A program made the translations under genes and the position numbers. A stretch of DNA of 64,000 bases from Rhizoctonia solani (taxonomy: Eukaryota > Basidiomycota > Agaricomycetes > Cantharellales > Ceratobasidiaceae): positions 2,604,001 to 2,668,000 of the forward strand of contig NC_057385.1 of NCBI RefSeq assembly GCF_016906535.1, given 5' to 3'. Positions 42,648 to 56,600 of the stretch are shown here, piece by piece (within the stretch, counting starts at the first letter, position 1; each line of letters begins with the position of its first letter). Under the pieces are notes generated by a model that saw nothing but the letters and a program-made list of their open reading frames with translations, ran no database searches and was not told the origin of the DNA.

Positions 42648-45600
42648 TCAATGGCCTTTTGACATAGCATACAACGCATCTCTGTCTCCACTTTCATCAA
42701 CAAGCGACTTGAACGCTCCTGACTCCTTCTGCAGCAGCGCCGCTGGAGAGTCAAACTCGATGATCTTCCCAGCTTCCAGCACCATGATCTATCACACACA
42801 GCTTTCTTAATATCACCTCTCCCAGACATACAACATTCGACACCTACCTTGTCAGCGTCGCAGATCGTTTGCAGTCGGTGTGCAACAATGATCAGTGTCC
42901 GGTCCTTCAGCTCTGTCCGAATCGACTTCTGGATTGCCGTATCCGTGTTGTAGTCTATACCAGCCCACATTAACACCATCCCTCTGACATCACTCACTCT
43001 TGCATCCACTCACCGATTGCCGCAGTGGCTTCGTCCAGTATCAGCACCTTGCTCCTCCTCACGATCGCACGTGCAAGCGCAAGTATCTGCCTCTGTCCCA
43101 GCGAGAAGTTCCCTCCTCCTGCGCTCACTCCCGACTCCAGCCCGATGTACCCTTCGTCGTCCTCCGACTGCAACGTGTCCAGCCCAGCAGACCGCAGCGC
43201 AGCGTTCAGCACCGCGTCGCCGTACTCGTCGAACGGATCGAGGTTCTGCCTGACCGTGCCGCTCATCAGCTCTGGCTGCTGAGGGATGATCGTGATGCTC
43301 GAGCGCAGTGCGTCCAGGTTCACGCCGTGTGTCGGGATCCCGCTGCACAGACATCAGCATACACTCGCTAGCAGACGCAAGACCGAACAGCGCTCACTCG
43401 TAGTACACGTTGCCTTCGATAGGGATCATCCGTAGAAGCGACAGGGTCAGGGAGCTCTTGCCGCTGCCTGTCCTGCCTACGACACCGACACGCTCGCCAG
43501 ACTTGATCTCGAATGACAGGCCGTGGAGGACTGCAGGACCGTCCTTGGAGTAGCGTGCTGTGAGGTTCTCGGCGACGATGTGACCGGATGCAGGCCAGTA
43601 TGCGGGAGGAGCCTTCTCTGGGACTGACTCGGGCTCCTGCTCGACACTGACGTAGTCTTGTACGCGTTCGAGACTGTTTCCTTGAACCTCAAACTCGTTG
43701 AGGATGCGAACCCACTATTCGAAGGTAAGGGGGCGAATATGTAGCTACGGATGGTTGCTTACCCAGATAATACCTCCAGAGAAAGCGACCGCCATACTGA
43801 GGGAGAAACCAGTATCACTAGCATCGACAGACACCTGGTAGTATACTAGATATGTAGCCAGTGCCGAAGCAAAGAGTCCACCGAGTGCATCTGTTCGAAT
43901 ACAAACCCAGCGCTATTCCGATTACGTTTATTCTTAACGTTCGTAATCCTCTATAGTCTAATTCAACTTACGTTCAAGCTGTAGAACGCCCTGCCTGATC
44001 TCGTGTACTTGTCTACTCTCTTCAGCGCTTCGGTCTTAAACAGGTCCTCAACTCCGTATGCACGAATCGAGGTAATACCTTGCAAGGCAGCTCCAAAGTG
44101 GCTGAACAAGGGCGAGCGAGCGTTAGACATCTCACGCTTGACGGACATTTGAGCAGTCATATAAACTTGGCCAAGCCAAAGACCAATGGCAAAAACCGCT
44201 GCTCCAGGGAGGGTGAAAACCGGACTATGGGCGATACAAGTAAGCGGATGCGTTGGGTAGGAGAGTAGCGACTAACGCAAACACAATGACTCCAATGAGA
44301 CGTGCAAGCTCTTCAACTGTCAGTTCCGCTAGGTTCCGGCATTCGTTAGGAAGGGACGCATCAATACAACTAAGGTCGAATGATATTAGAAATCCTACTT
44401 TTTGTCAAGGCAAATTGCTCACCGGATGTCTTGCGTGAACCTAGCAATAATACGTCCGACAGGTGTTGAATCAAGCCAACGCAAAGGTGCGCCAAGTACG
44501 GCCTTGATCAACCGATCATGTATGCGTCGCGAGGCCCGTGCAGAGCCCAAGACATGGATGACCAATGCGGCGGTGAAAAATCCAATGCCAGTTACACAGA
44601 TAAAACCATAAATGCCAAGGTAGCTGGTCATGGGGTAGGTAAGAACATATTTACAACACAACTATGAGAACGACCTACAACGGCACGTTGACGTATTCCG
44701 AGTATCCTTGGTCTACTTTGTAAGCTCGAGCCCAGATACTGATAAAATCAATAAGTCATAGTCAATGCGCTTATTCCATTAGGCCTACCCAAGCCAGTAT
44801 GTTTGTCCTAAGATCGCGGCGTTCGCGAGGATGAGGCCGAGGAAATAAGCGACCCAGAACCAAAATCCACCAAGCACGGTTAAGAAAAACTTCAAGGCAG
44901 GCCATCCGATATGGCCTTCCGCAACTTCTTCTGCCACCATCAGCTTCCCATCTCCTTTCTTTGCGTTTGCTTCGCTCTTATCCACAGCATTGCTCTCGTC
45001 CACTACTTCTTCACCTTTCCTTTCCAGCTCTTCGTCCTTCTCCGCCTCCGCCTTCAGCTTCGGGTTCAGCCGCAATGCCTCGTCAATGCTGCCTTGGCTG
45101 ACAATCCTCCCGTCCGATCCAAGCGACACCACAAAGTGTGCAACCTCGCTCACCATCGCCACGTTGTGTGTCTTACTGCATGTCAGTCGCTGCCCGTGCT
45201 TGTCTCATCTGCCTCAGCTTACCACTATGATCATCGTCCTTCCTGCCACAAGCTCCCCTCGGAAGCAGTGGTCCACGACCCACCGCGACGTGTGCACATC
45301 CAGCACAGAGAGCACGTCGTCGAGTATGATGATGTCCGCCTTCGAGTAGATCGCACGCGCAAGCGACACTCGAGCCTTCTGACCTCCGCTCAGTGTCATG
45401 CCCTTTTCACCGACTGATCGAGTATCAGATGCTTGCATCCTACCGACAGACATCGTCAGCACACACCTTCTGTCTGGTCGCCTGCCTCGAACAGCGTCAG
45501 GTCCCTCTCCAGCGCACACTGCGATATCACTACGCCCATGCATATACTCAGAATGCTAGCGTTGTCATAAGAACACTGAGCTGTACGCACCCTTCTTGTA

Positions 45601-48600
45601 TCGCTCTTCGTCGTACTCGGCTCCAAGCAGAATGTTGTCCTAGCACCAGCAGTCAGATACTGGGTCGTGACTTATCAGTAGCTCACTCACTCGTATGGAC
45701 TCGTTTTGGACCCAGGCTTCCTGGGCAGCATATGCGATGCCTCCTTGTCTCGGCAGAGAGAACCACGAGTCTGGTGCACTAGGCACAAAGTGCATCTCTC
45801 TGGATACGAGAATGAGTGTGTATGCTAACAGATCATGACTACGCAGTGTACTTACCCCAACAGCGCCATGAGCAAGCTGGTCTTTCCGCATCCTGTCGGG
45901 CCGACGACCATGTTGATCTTGCCGCGGTGGAACAGCAGCTCTTGATCGATGTGGAGCCTGAAGTTGCGTCTGGAAGGAGTGGGGGTGGCAGGAGCTTGGC
46001 GGGACCATGCAAAAGTTGCATTGCGGAAGCCAATGGCATCTGGTGGAGGGGGGCTAGGGTCGATGATGGCGGGGGTGTGCTTGTGAGTATATGCGTCAAG
46101 CAGCTCGGTCTATGAGGCACGGAATTTGATCAGATCAGAGCTACAAAACACTAAATAGAGCCTTGGTACCTGGTGCAGGAACTCGTCGATGCGGTCGATA
46201 GACACTTTTGCTTGAACTGCCGCTGGGATCTGCCAAGCTAGCATGTGTAATTGGCTACGCAAGACATCAAAGACACCAATAGAGGAGAACACTATTGATG
46301 CAGTGAGTTCTTGTTTAAACCACAAGGTGTGGGAAGCAAATGTGAGTGCCATGACAAGCAGTGGAAGTATGAAGCTAATCCATGATTATGGTGGTCATAA
46401 GTAGGGTTCACGGCTTATGGCTAATCCAGACGTACTTCGTATTCGCCCCGACTTGCCCAATCCACTGCTTCCTCTTATAATATTCTAGTTCCACTACACG
46501 TTTCTCTGCCACCTTCGCCACAACCTTTTTCTCCCATCCAAAAAGCTTCACCATACGTATCACGTTGAGAGCTGCAGCGGATGATTATAGCGTAATAGCG
46601 CCAAATGAAGTATGAACGTACTCTCTGAGATTATTTGTACGCGTTCGTCGGTCTTCTTCATTTGTTTCTTTTCCACATCGTTTACCAATTGCGCGAGCTT
46701 TCCAGGGATGGGGAATGATAAGACCATAAAACACATTCCAATTATAGCACTAGTAAAACTCATGAGTACTGTGTTCCTCATGATGCAAGCGACAAATTAA
46801 GTAACACAAACCTCCATCCCAGAATATTGTATAAGAAGACAACGCTGATGATAAACTGCGCAGGTGCGTATACCAGAACGAACAGGAAATAGCTACCCCC
46901 AGTCACATTCTCTAAGTCCTACTCATAAATGATAAGTGTTTGTCTCAACCCATATAGAACATGGCTCACAGTAGACATCAGGTTGTTGATCCTTCCGATC
47001 AAATTCAGGCTATCATTTCCTTTATTTTCGATCTCCCCTTCAGTCCCCTCTTTTATCCTCACCTTGGCCGAACTCGTACTACCGATCAATGTCTGAGTAT
47101 TGCTTGCGTCCATTACATTATTGGTACCGTCCGGCTCCCCACTATCACTCCCTGTGGTAACTATAGGATCCTCTTCGTCAACGGTCAAGCCAGCTGTGAG
47201 AATTTCGGGCTCGGACGTTTTCCCACTCGGCTCGTCTGCTGCTTGAGCGTTCATACGGATGCGAAGGGTGTGTTCAAAAATGAGCTGGGTTATCATCCCT
47301 GTGGCACGAACAACCGAGTTCATCTAAGGACTTTGATGAACAAGTTGTTCCGGTAGTCAACAATGAACGGACGTACCTTCAAAAAGATATACCATTGCCA
47401 TGCTATGGAACCGAAGATGGGACCGATGAGTAACCACAATATCCAGAACCAAGGACGAAGATAACCAGGATCCGAAGGGGTTTCAAGATAACTACGTAGA
47501 TCTTTGGTGTCAATAATTGATTAAAAATAGGTCCTGTTAACATACCGTAAGATATACTTGATCCCGATCGGACCCGCAAAGTCCATCATGGCCTGATACT
47601 CAATTAGCGCATGAACACGGCACATCAAGCTACTAGAGCCCACCTTGATAATTAGTGTAATTGCCATTACAACATACTCTTTCCAGAACACTGCCATCAG
47701 TCCCCAGAAGAAGTATCGCGGCTTCGTCTGCTTTAGTGGGTCAAGCTTCGAGAAGCTACGCTCTTTCAGGTGCGAAGCACGATCATAGTCTGCCAGCGGT
47801 GGCAGTTGTTCATACTCTAGCTTCGGCGCACGATATGCAGTCCACAAAAGCGGGTCCAGAAAGCTGTAGAGTAACAAAGAGATGAGCGAGGCAGTCTGTT
47901 CGGGGTTGGGATTCTTGCTTGGATTCTGGCCCAAACCACCATAAGTTTAATCGGCATCGGAAAGCCAGCACAGTCATCAACCCACTCACATTAGGGTCGA
48001 TTGGCACATATATTCTTGGAATAAACAGCGGGACCACAACTGAGGCAAACCCGAGTACACCGATCCGAGCCCATGTCAGCCATCCTCCCACGGCATCGAC
48101 AGGATCCAGGTCGTAGGTTGCGAAGGGCACCAGATCCCGCCATATGTACACAGCAAACGCAATCAGTAGCAATACAACCAAATGGGTATTGACAGCTGCA
48201 CGGGAGCGAGGTGCGAGTGTGAGCGCAAGGATCGCCAGAAGAGTTGTATAGGTCTAACGGTGGTTATTCTAACAAAACCAACATTAACAGTGGGCATGCT
48301 CACATAAAACATGCACAGTGATATCTCGATCCACTCGGCAGTGCTGAACCATCTCTCTCGTTTTGTATACTTTTGGTGTTCGCTTCCTTGTGCCTTTTTG
48401 AGTATATCCATGTCCGAGTTCAAGTGTGGGTCATCGACTGGTTTGTATTGCTTCGTGCCAATTGTATTATGTCCCTCGTTGATTAACACAATCGCACCAG
48501 TCGTCAAACCAGTCAGCGTGAGGCAGGCCATTAACCGCAGCACCTTCCATACGAATACAACCGTACCCCCATGGCTTCTAATGCGAGAGTATAAATCAGG

Positions 48601-48948
48601 GAAGAACCCAGTGTGCTGTTGTACAACAAGTTGCTGAGGCGCTGAGTCAACGCTAATAGTGCGCCCCTCGGTCTCTCGACCACAAAGCTTTGCGATCAAG
48701 TATTTAGCGGAAATGGCTGATAGAAAACCGTGAAGTAAAAGCAAAACAATGGACAACACAGCACAAGCAATGGGTATAAGTAGATTATGTTTCCAGATGG
48801 GTGTGGGCTGGGACACCATGAGCACCGTCTCCCAGAGCAAGACTTGGTCCATTGTGGTGCAAAATAGGTTGCCGACGCTGCCGAGTCCATGGTACGGATA
48901 TAAATACTTCTCTGGATAGGGTATATGGTCATAAATATCAACACCCAA
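42648..48948 (-). CDS. ABCC-family (MRP/YCF1-like) ABC transporter
   Basis: ATP-driven exporter of conjugates, drugs or metal-thiol complexes at vacuole or plasma membrane. It starts MGVDIYDHIPYPEKYLYPY and has several N-terminal membrane segments (IPIACAVLSIVLLLLHGFL and others), i.e. a TMD0. NBD1: Walker [10 protein letters not shown] (about 45890), signature [14 protein letters not shown] (about 45395), Walker [17 protein letters not shown] (about 45320). NBD2: Walker [11 protein letters not shown] (about 43465), signature FSLGQRQILALARA (about 43100), Walker [14 protein letters not shown], switch His in LIIVAHR. The protein ends DRDALYAMSKGH with TGA complementary to 42648-42650. NBD1 has Asp instead of the catalytic Glu, as usual in ABCC. 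The linker is Lys/Glu-rich. A paralogue lies at 59953-64000. Confidence 0.92.
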
Positions 48949-51185
48949 TCAAAGCCAAGCTTGAAGAGACAGCTTGATCGGCCTTGGTCACGTAATGAAA
49001 TGTCTAGGGCTTATCTTTGAGGGGTTAGCATATTTAGTCAGGAACTGGTAACCTTCTCACTACCACGATGCTTGTAGATTCGTTCAAGTTTCACTAAAAC
49101 CTGCACCTTATGTGCGGGGTGTTGGCAGAACCCGACCATTAATTACTTGAGTAATCATACTTAGCCCACCCTTGTACTAGATTGATCGTGTCTTACTATA
49201 GTAATGTGGATGTGTGAGGTCGTTCGGGAATCCAAGAACAAGACTACATTCTATGGAAAAGCTAGGGCTGAGTTGGCTAGGGCAAGGCGACTTATTGTTG
49301 GGAGGGCTTACGCGTACATCTAATGCTAACTAAGCGAGGGTAGCTACTATATATGAAGGCAGAGCTTAAAAACATATGTACATTACCGGGATACGTTAGA
49401 TTCTTCTACCAGAGTTTCAAGACTGCTAGATCTAGGGCCATATTAGGCTTGAACAATCTCGTTTTATGGCATGGCGTTGTACACATGGAATCGTATAGGG
49501 AGTTCTTTGAGCGGACAACACACCCTGAGCTTCTACATAAAGTAACCTCCGCCACATGTACGATACCAGGTCGTATTTACTACATATTAATATACATTTA
49601 CCAGAAAGCCAAATGTCCCTTCAAGGTTCTTATTTCGAATACGGACTTAACCACATGTCATTCGAATAATTGGAACTAGTATCAAGGAGTGACTATTGAT
49701 CGGCCCGGGTTGGTAAGTGCCGGTCGAGTATCTCCTTGTACATGCTTAGATTAGAGTGGCTGAAACTATGAATAGCTCAATATAGTTAACTATAGCCAAT
49801 TTGTTTGTAAATTAAAAGTGCAAGAAGCGTAGTACATACGTGAAGGCACATAACAGTCCAGTATCAGACCTCGGGAGGAAGTTTGAGCCCTATGAGCCAG
49901 GTGGGCGTATACTGCACCCATTATGCAGCGCTAACCTGCAGATCCTGAAGCCATTGCCGTGGTCCGTAGTAAATAAAGACACTCAATCAAAGGCAATATC
50001 CAGTTTCCCTGGGGAATTTTCGGTGATGTCTTGCCGGATATTTAGTTATAGGCACGCCCAGAAAGAGCGTATTTTGCAATTGTAGTCTCTTGTTTTGTCG
50101 CACCACGTTTGCTGAAGCAAGTGAGGTACTAAAGCGACACACAGCGTACATCATAGTTAATTATAGCTACCTTCAAGGTAATTATAAATTGGATACGTGC
50201 ATTACAAATGTTCGTTCAACACGATTAGTTAGTTTTGAGTACACAGTACTGTGGTTACCAAGTATGGTTACCAAGCACATGCACAAAAATAACACTTTCT
50301 AGAAAATGAGGTTCTAATGTTTCGAGATATAGTAATCCGTAACATTGTATATCAAAAGCAACTGGGAGGCAAATGGGATTGGGCACTGCCTGTTTCCAAG
50401 AATTTTTCCAAGCATGGCCCATGCAGTGCTGTTGCTGGAAACTATCAGTAAATCGGTGTGCCCGCTGAGATGAAGATGCTACTCGATCTATCCCATATAC
50501 AGTGTTTTCCTGCAATCCTCGACGAAGTTGAATCACGTGGATCAGAGCCTGGTCGCGAATTCATATCTCAGCCTGCGAGTGCGAAGACAGGATTATCTGA
50601 GCGCCCACTGAGTCCTGGGCGCGAGAAATTCCCAACACATGATAAGGCTAGCAACACTGAAAGACACGAACTTATGCCTTGGACACCGATCGTCAACAAT
50701 GAATCTTCACTATAAATAGTTGTCTCCTACGGCTGGCATGTACGTGTGTGATCTGGCTATTTTACACCCTTTGTCTATGATGTGGGCTACCTGGATAGTT
50801 ACATCTAATTAATGGGAATCATTTAGGCTCGTCAGCTAGTAAACTTCCCTACATGGTGCAAATGAACCACCAACTAATGCACATCACTTTTCATGATAGC
50901 ATAGCCCTGATACTCGCCGACTGATCCACGGTTTGTTATGATCGAGGGAGTTGAATAAGTCGATTTAGTCAGAGAGTTTGGTTCAAGGCGTTGGTAATAG
51001 GTTTGTCGTATGCTTGTTGTGTTGCGCTAGATCGCAGCTAGGGTTGGGGAATCTATAGGCTGTTACCGAATAGCGAATTCAACTGGCTTTGGGACGCTGG
51101 GGGAGAGGAGCTTTAAAAGAGACAGAGTTTCCCAAGCAGTGAGGACATTCTTGTGTTCCATTTACTTGAAATCGATATAAACACT
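48949..51185. other. Gene-poor region between ABCC1 and Zn2Cys6 gene
   Basis: 2.2 kb without a recognised gene. A 108-codon frame at 49353-49679, an 81-codon frame at 49840-50085 and a Ser/Pro/Glu-rich frame at about 50470-50715 have no family I can name. The right end, with a TTTAAAAG-like box near 51111, is probably the promoter of the next gene. Confidence 0.5.
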
Positions 51186-53153
51186 ATGTCCACTACTTCC
51201 AGCAGTCGAATTCAGCGTGGGCGAGCTTGTGTACCATGTCATCTAAGGAAGAAGGTATGTGTCTAATAGCGTTGGCTATATGCGTATAGTTGGTTACTTG
51301 ACACATGCAGAGATGCGATGGGGAACAGCCTTCGTGCGGAGGTTGTATTCGTTCTCAAATTTCCTGCGAATATGTCCCCGTACCTCTAGAGCCGGAGCCA
51401 ATGTCCAGCATTCAAATTCGCATCCAAACCTTGCAATCTCGTGTTGAAGAACTGGAAGCTACGCTGAGTAACATGACTGTGCAAGCCCCTCGTACGTAGC
51501 TCTAAGCCGGGTCAAACGCAATTCAAACTAACCCAATAGTTTGACCCGGACTCATCAGGACCTAGTATTCAACCTTCAAAATCGTCCCCTCGTTCCTCTT
51601 TGATTGATCCTCAATCTGGAGAAGTAGCCGGCTGGTTGCAAGATATTCTGTAAGTAAACTCTTCCTTTAATATTCTACTCTCATACTTGACATTTGCTCA
51701 CCTCGATATTCAGGCGGCCAACTATGATCGCCAACAGACGTCACTACAATCTTTATCTCGACATTGAGACCCTCAGGTCACCACCCAAACCCCTGCTGCA
51801 TGCTATGAACCTCGTAGCGTCTCACATTCTTAGCCTTTCGGCAGACTCAGACACCCGCCCAACGCTTCAGGAGCTGGAGGAGCTCAAGTCTTTGTTGTTG
51901 AAACAAGTCCATAGCGGCGTTCATACATCCCTTGAATGTGCACGCGATCTCATTGCCGGAGTAGTCTGTGCGCCTGCGCTTGCCGCACAGTACTTGCTCC
52001 AAGTCGGCAAATTCACTGAAGCCCACTGGTTAGCCAGTAGTGCTGTTAGATTCGGTGAGGCTCTAATCCAATAGCCTTCATTGTGAGGCTTATGTCGTTT
52101 TTCCCAGCGGTATCGTGCGGGCTGCATACTATTGTGGGGCATCGCTGGAATAACGAGAGTGGTGGCAGCAGTCCAGGAAGTACAACATCCTCCGGCTCAA
52201 GTAGCACATTCCTGGTGCCAGCCTCCAGTTTCCGAGAGCACTATGATCGATGCATGTCCTGGTGGTTGGCGTTTTCTGCCGATGGAATAGTAGAGATAGT
52301 CGCCAAATTGCCCTCTGCTCTACGACCTGAGCTACGTGCTTGCATCGGGGATACAGAGTCTGGAGTAGGAAGAAATAGAAAGGTAACTGCCTCGTTCCCA
52401 CTCAGGGAAGATGTGTATGAAGGGGTGAGTACGGATTCCAAGTTTATACACCCTTGCTTATTACAAACCCCAGAACACCCACCAACTAGAAGTGCCTAGC
52501 CCTACTATTGGCGAGTTACTCTTAGGGGGTCACGGTGGCATTCAAGATTATAGCATGGGCTCCACATTCGCGATGCGCTTGAAAAGTATGGCATTTTTTG
52601 AAGCTACAGCATTGCTTGATGAGGATTTTCGGGCCGGCCAGTCATTTGGTGAGTCGTAACACTATGGGCCATTCATTTAACCGTTGATCTCATAATAATG
52701 TATCCCAAAAGGACCTGATACGCGTCGGCGCATAGACCAGAGCCTTTCAAGGTTTATCGAAACACTTCCTGGTTTAGAGTACCACGAACCCGCTCACGCT
52801 ACTGTCCCGCATACGAATGATGCGCCCATTAACCCAAACATTATAGTGACATACATGCTCGCATACTCGGCCAAGATCCGCTTGCATAGTGCGTCCCCTG
52901 AAACTTGCCTAGACGTGGCTTTGTTGGTAGGACGTTTGGCCAGTGCATTTGGTACGGTGCCACATTTCGGTGTAGCGCCCCTCGTCGTTGTTAGTATAAT
53001 TACCTAGCTTCCAGCCTTTACGAGCTAACACAGGTATAATAGAGATGTTGCTCGGACGCACTCCATGTGATTACCTCGGTTATCGGTATCCATGATGAAC
53101 AACCCTCCGAGGCTGATGCTCTACGCCTCTTGCTCAGTTCGCTTGGTCGCTAA
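51186..53153 (+). CDS. Zn2Cys6 fungal transcription factor
   Basis: Second zinc-cluster regulator in the window. It starts MSTTSSSRIQRGRACVPC; joining exons across an intron gives CVPCHLRKKRCDGEQPSCGG and CIRSQISCEYVP, a complete CX2CX6CX6CX2CX6C cluster. A short coiled coil follows (IQIRIQTLQSRVEELEATLS), a common dimerisation element in this class. Later exons (LRPTMIANRRHYNLYLD, LECARDLIAGVVCAPALAAQ, FREHYDRCMSWWLAFSADG, MAFFEATALLDEDFRAGQSF, NIIVTYMLAYSAKIRLH) fit the fungal transcription-factor regulatory region. The last exon ends EADALRLLLSSLGR with TAA at 53151-53153. It lies between two ABCC transporters, so a role in controlling export genes is possible but unproven. Confidence 0.88.
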
Positions 53154-56100
53154 AAATAAGAATCTTCAATGAGCGGCCCAACTAAGCTGCTTTGACCAAC
53201 TTTATAGACCTTTATGCACTGAAATTAGTCTGAAGTAAACGCCTCGTAAATTGTAACTTAGAATAACACTTGAATAACATGAAATTACCGAACGATAATA
53301 CAATGGCTTTACATCTAATCAGAGTATGGTCGTCAAAATAATGACATGAGGATACAATACGTCAACTCCAAGATTTCTATGAGCCTACCATACCATGCGC
53401 ACAGGATGTCACTCTTGTTTATGATTCACTATGCATTCCAGCCATCGTTTCTAAATCCCCCAGCGCCACTTCAACTTACGGTGGGTGTTATTCAGATGAG
53501 ACATTTTACGATGTTCAGATAGGCTCGCAGTACAAACCTAACATACCCAGCTGATTTCGTTTACCACTACATTTCCACCCTGTTTCCAACTACACGCAGA
53601 AATAGGGGCGGTATTTTGGCGGTTCGTGCATATGATTTCCAATTTCCAGCGCTCGAACACAGTGATTGGAGACCGATTAGACTGGATGTAGTGACACACC
53701 CCGAGGACTCATTGTTTAGAGGCCTGATGGCCACAGTACTAGTCTAGGAAGTATAAGAGCTGATTTGCTTATTCTATTGTATAATTTCTGATCCTGTCCA
53801 CCAGCTGATTGGGAAGGATTTGGTGCTCTTAACTCAACCCTGGGAGATTAACCCTACCGAACCTATAATTATAAATTAGGTATGTCCGCTACGTTTACGG
53901 GTAGCCTAATACTTTCATTGGAATGCCCGGCCTTCCTTGTTTAGAATCCTACCCCCGAAGCAAGGGACCTTCTAAGCTATATGTGCCTTCGGCTTGCTGG
54001 CTGGCAGTATGATCTAATTACTCGTCCGTTATAACCTTGACAGATTTATTAGCGGCGAAGGCGCCTGGAATAAGCACCTACCCACTAACCTAATTAGACC
54101 ATTTGGCCATGTTAATATTTAAACTGCTTTCCGACCCGGTGCTCAGGTTCTTCACGCGCTTCGGTCGCTACTCTTAAGCCTCCCCCCGAACCCAGCGGGG
54201 CCACACTATCGATTTGACTTCTCTCTCTGAGGCCGAGGCATACGCATGCTAATACTAAGCTCGGGGTAACCTTACGAAAAGAGGCTGAAGTGGGGTTCTG
54301 GCCTACCAAGTCCTGGCAGTCGTCGCACTTGAATTCCCGGGAGTTGTTGTACAACTGTCTGATGTCATATCCCGCAGTGTACTCTCCAGCTCTCCTTAAC
54401 GGCTCGACCCCAAGGCAAATTGAATAACCCTCGCCAAACCAGGTATAGCTACAGGCGCATACACACGACCTAGACTAGTCGACAAGCTCGGTCCCAAGGC
54501 ACGGCGCATACAAACGAATAAACATTCATCCGAAGTACTTTAGGAAGTTCACGGAACTTTGCCTTGGAGGGAAGAACATGTCTAACTTAAACTACATCGA
54601 ATTGCCGGATTGCTGCCGACCGTGGAACCCAAAGATACGGGGTGGGTGGAACCCAATTCCAATGTCTGATTGTAGAATATTAATAGCCCAGTCACGCTCT
54701 GGGAGGGGGTATTGAATGCCGGAAAATGACGCGCGCGTGCCGATTTATTTTTAAAAAAATAAAATAAGATAAACTTTGGATAGAAGCGTTCGAGGACTGT
54801 TCAGCTTGGAGTTGTGTATACGATCCTTTCTTTCTCGTTGGATGTGACTAACTAGGGCGTATTCAAAGTCTGGAACGATCGTATTTTGCCCACGCCTTTG
54901 GAGCCTGCAGTATACGCAACGCAACTGGTACACCCAATTCGGGTGAAGGTTATACCTATATTCATCTGGCAATGAGCAACATGCTTGGACCATAAATCCT
55001 TGAGAATCTTCGCCTGGATCTTTCCAGGCTACGAAAACGGCGATACTTGGCGCTTATTAGGAATAGGAACTTCGGTTGCTATTGTGCCAAGTCAAGTTCT
55101 TGGAGTATATACATGCCTTTATTCCTTGTGGCATCCAGAGGAGGGATCATCACAGTAATAATATTTCCAACCAAACAAAAGAGAGAACGAAAGGATATTA
55201 AGCCTTATTCCGCCCATTAATTTGTGTTCGACGACTCACCAACATTTCGTATGCATGTGATCGAGACATCAAAGGCTGGTCCCTAGTCGCAACCCACATT
55301 CTGTACCGCATTTCCATTCTGCCCATCACTACGCGCGCACTCCCGAGTCGTCCAAAGTTAAAAAAAGAAAGAGGGATTTTGGGCTGGCGCCTCTTTATAA
55401 TTAGCCTTACAATCAATTCAATTAAACGCCCTGTCCTCCCGCTCCCCCCCTCATTCCTTCCCCCCACACTGCCACTGCTAGTCTTCCGTTTCAATAAACC
55501 CCCAAGATCGGCTTCCAGGGATGAGTCACCGAACGTGAATACAAAGTGATCTGATCTTCCCATTCGACAGATCTTCGTGTTTCATTAGCGGGTATGCGAC
55601 GGGGCTATGCGTAGCCATGCTGCGGAGGTGTAAGATCTTCATGCGTGTTACTCCACATCTCAACATTCTCAACTCGGGGAGTTCCAGGGGAGGGCGGGGG
55701 CGGGGGAAGCTTTTGTCGTGGTTGGTACCCAGTTGGTTATACAAACGGATCTAGACTTGAAGTTTATTGGGTTCATTTGGGATATTGGAATGTTGGTTTG
55801 TGTCGATCGTATTATACAAAAGCTTGGACTTTGTTGGTATAATCATAAGAGACCTTGATGAAAATGAGGTACAGGTGGTGTCCCTCTGTTTGTAAAACGA
55901 GAGTTTAATTCAGATCTTCCTTTTTTAGTAATGTAAAGTGAGAATTCACTATAGTAGATTCTCATTCCGTGCTCCTTTTGAGGGGTTTTATGACCGTGTA
56001 GCCAATAGGATGGTTGGAATCCCGGCTTCAGCCACCTTGATTCGAGTCCGAACATAGAATAAGAGTCTACTGTTAGTAATTAGACGTGACGAGCGACGGG

Positions 56101-56600
56101 GGCTGTTTGTCCGGTGCGATGACGTTTGTTCGATCGACACCTGGAAACGGTAACATGCCAACTGCCATGGGACAAAACCAATACACCACCAATTCAGAAA
56201 GTTCAGGGGCAAGCATAACAGAAGCTTACCTAATCCATCGGCATCGAAATTCGCTGAGCCGGGATACGCCGAGTACGGGTGTGTCACCGTGTCTCACTGG
56301 CGTCTGCGACTCCACCCGGCCGTTTGCCGTACTAATGACTCATGGGGTGTACGAAAACAGAGAGTCATAGGTATATCGAACTACTCAAAGATGCTCCCCC
56401 AAAATCAATCAAAAGCAATGAATTAATTAAACTACACCAAGAACAAAAAACACAAAGAGTAAAAAAAGACGTAAATCAACGAGCTGGGTTGCTCTGGGTA
56501 TGTACGTACATAATAGAGTCCATGTCCCCAGACGGCAACAAGGACAATGTGATCCCCTGCCCAGGTGTGCCTGCTCGATCGAGGACCGCCTACCTAGGCC
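53154..56600. other. Long gene-poor region
   Basis: 3.4 kb with no recognised gene. A more GC-rich block at about 53920-54360 stands out from AT-rich flanks and may be an old repeat. A 121-codon minus-strand frame at 55198-55563 is unsupported. An A-rich stretch at 56395-56475 probably belongs to the kinase 3' UTR. Confidence 0.5.

Noticed and set aside
49115..49340. Possible LTR (TGTTGG start) in the gene-poor stretch
   Set aside because: I found no second copy, no target-site duplication and no retroelement coding sequence nearby.
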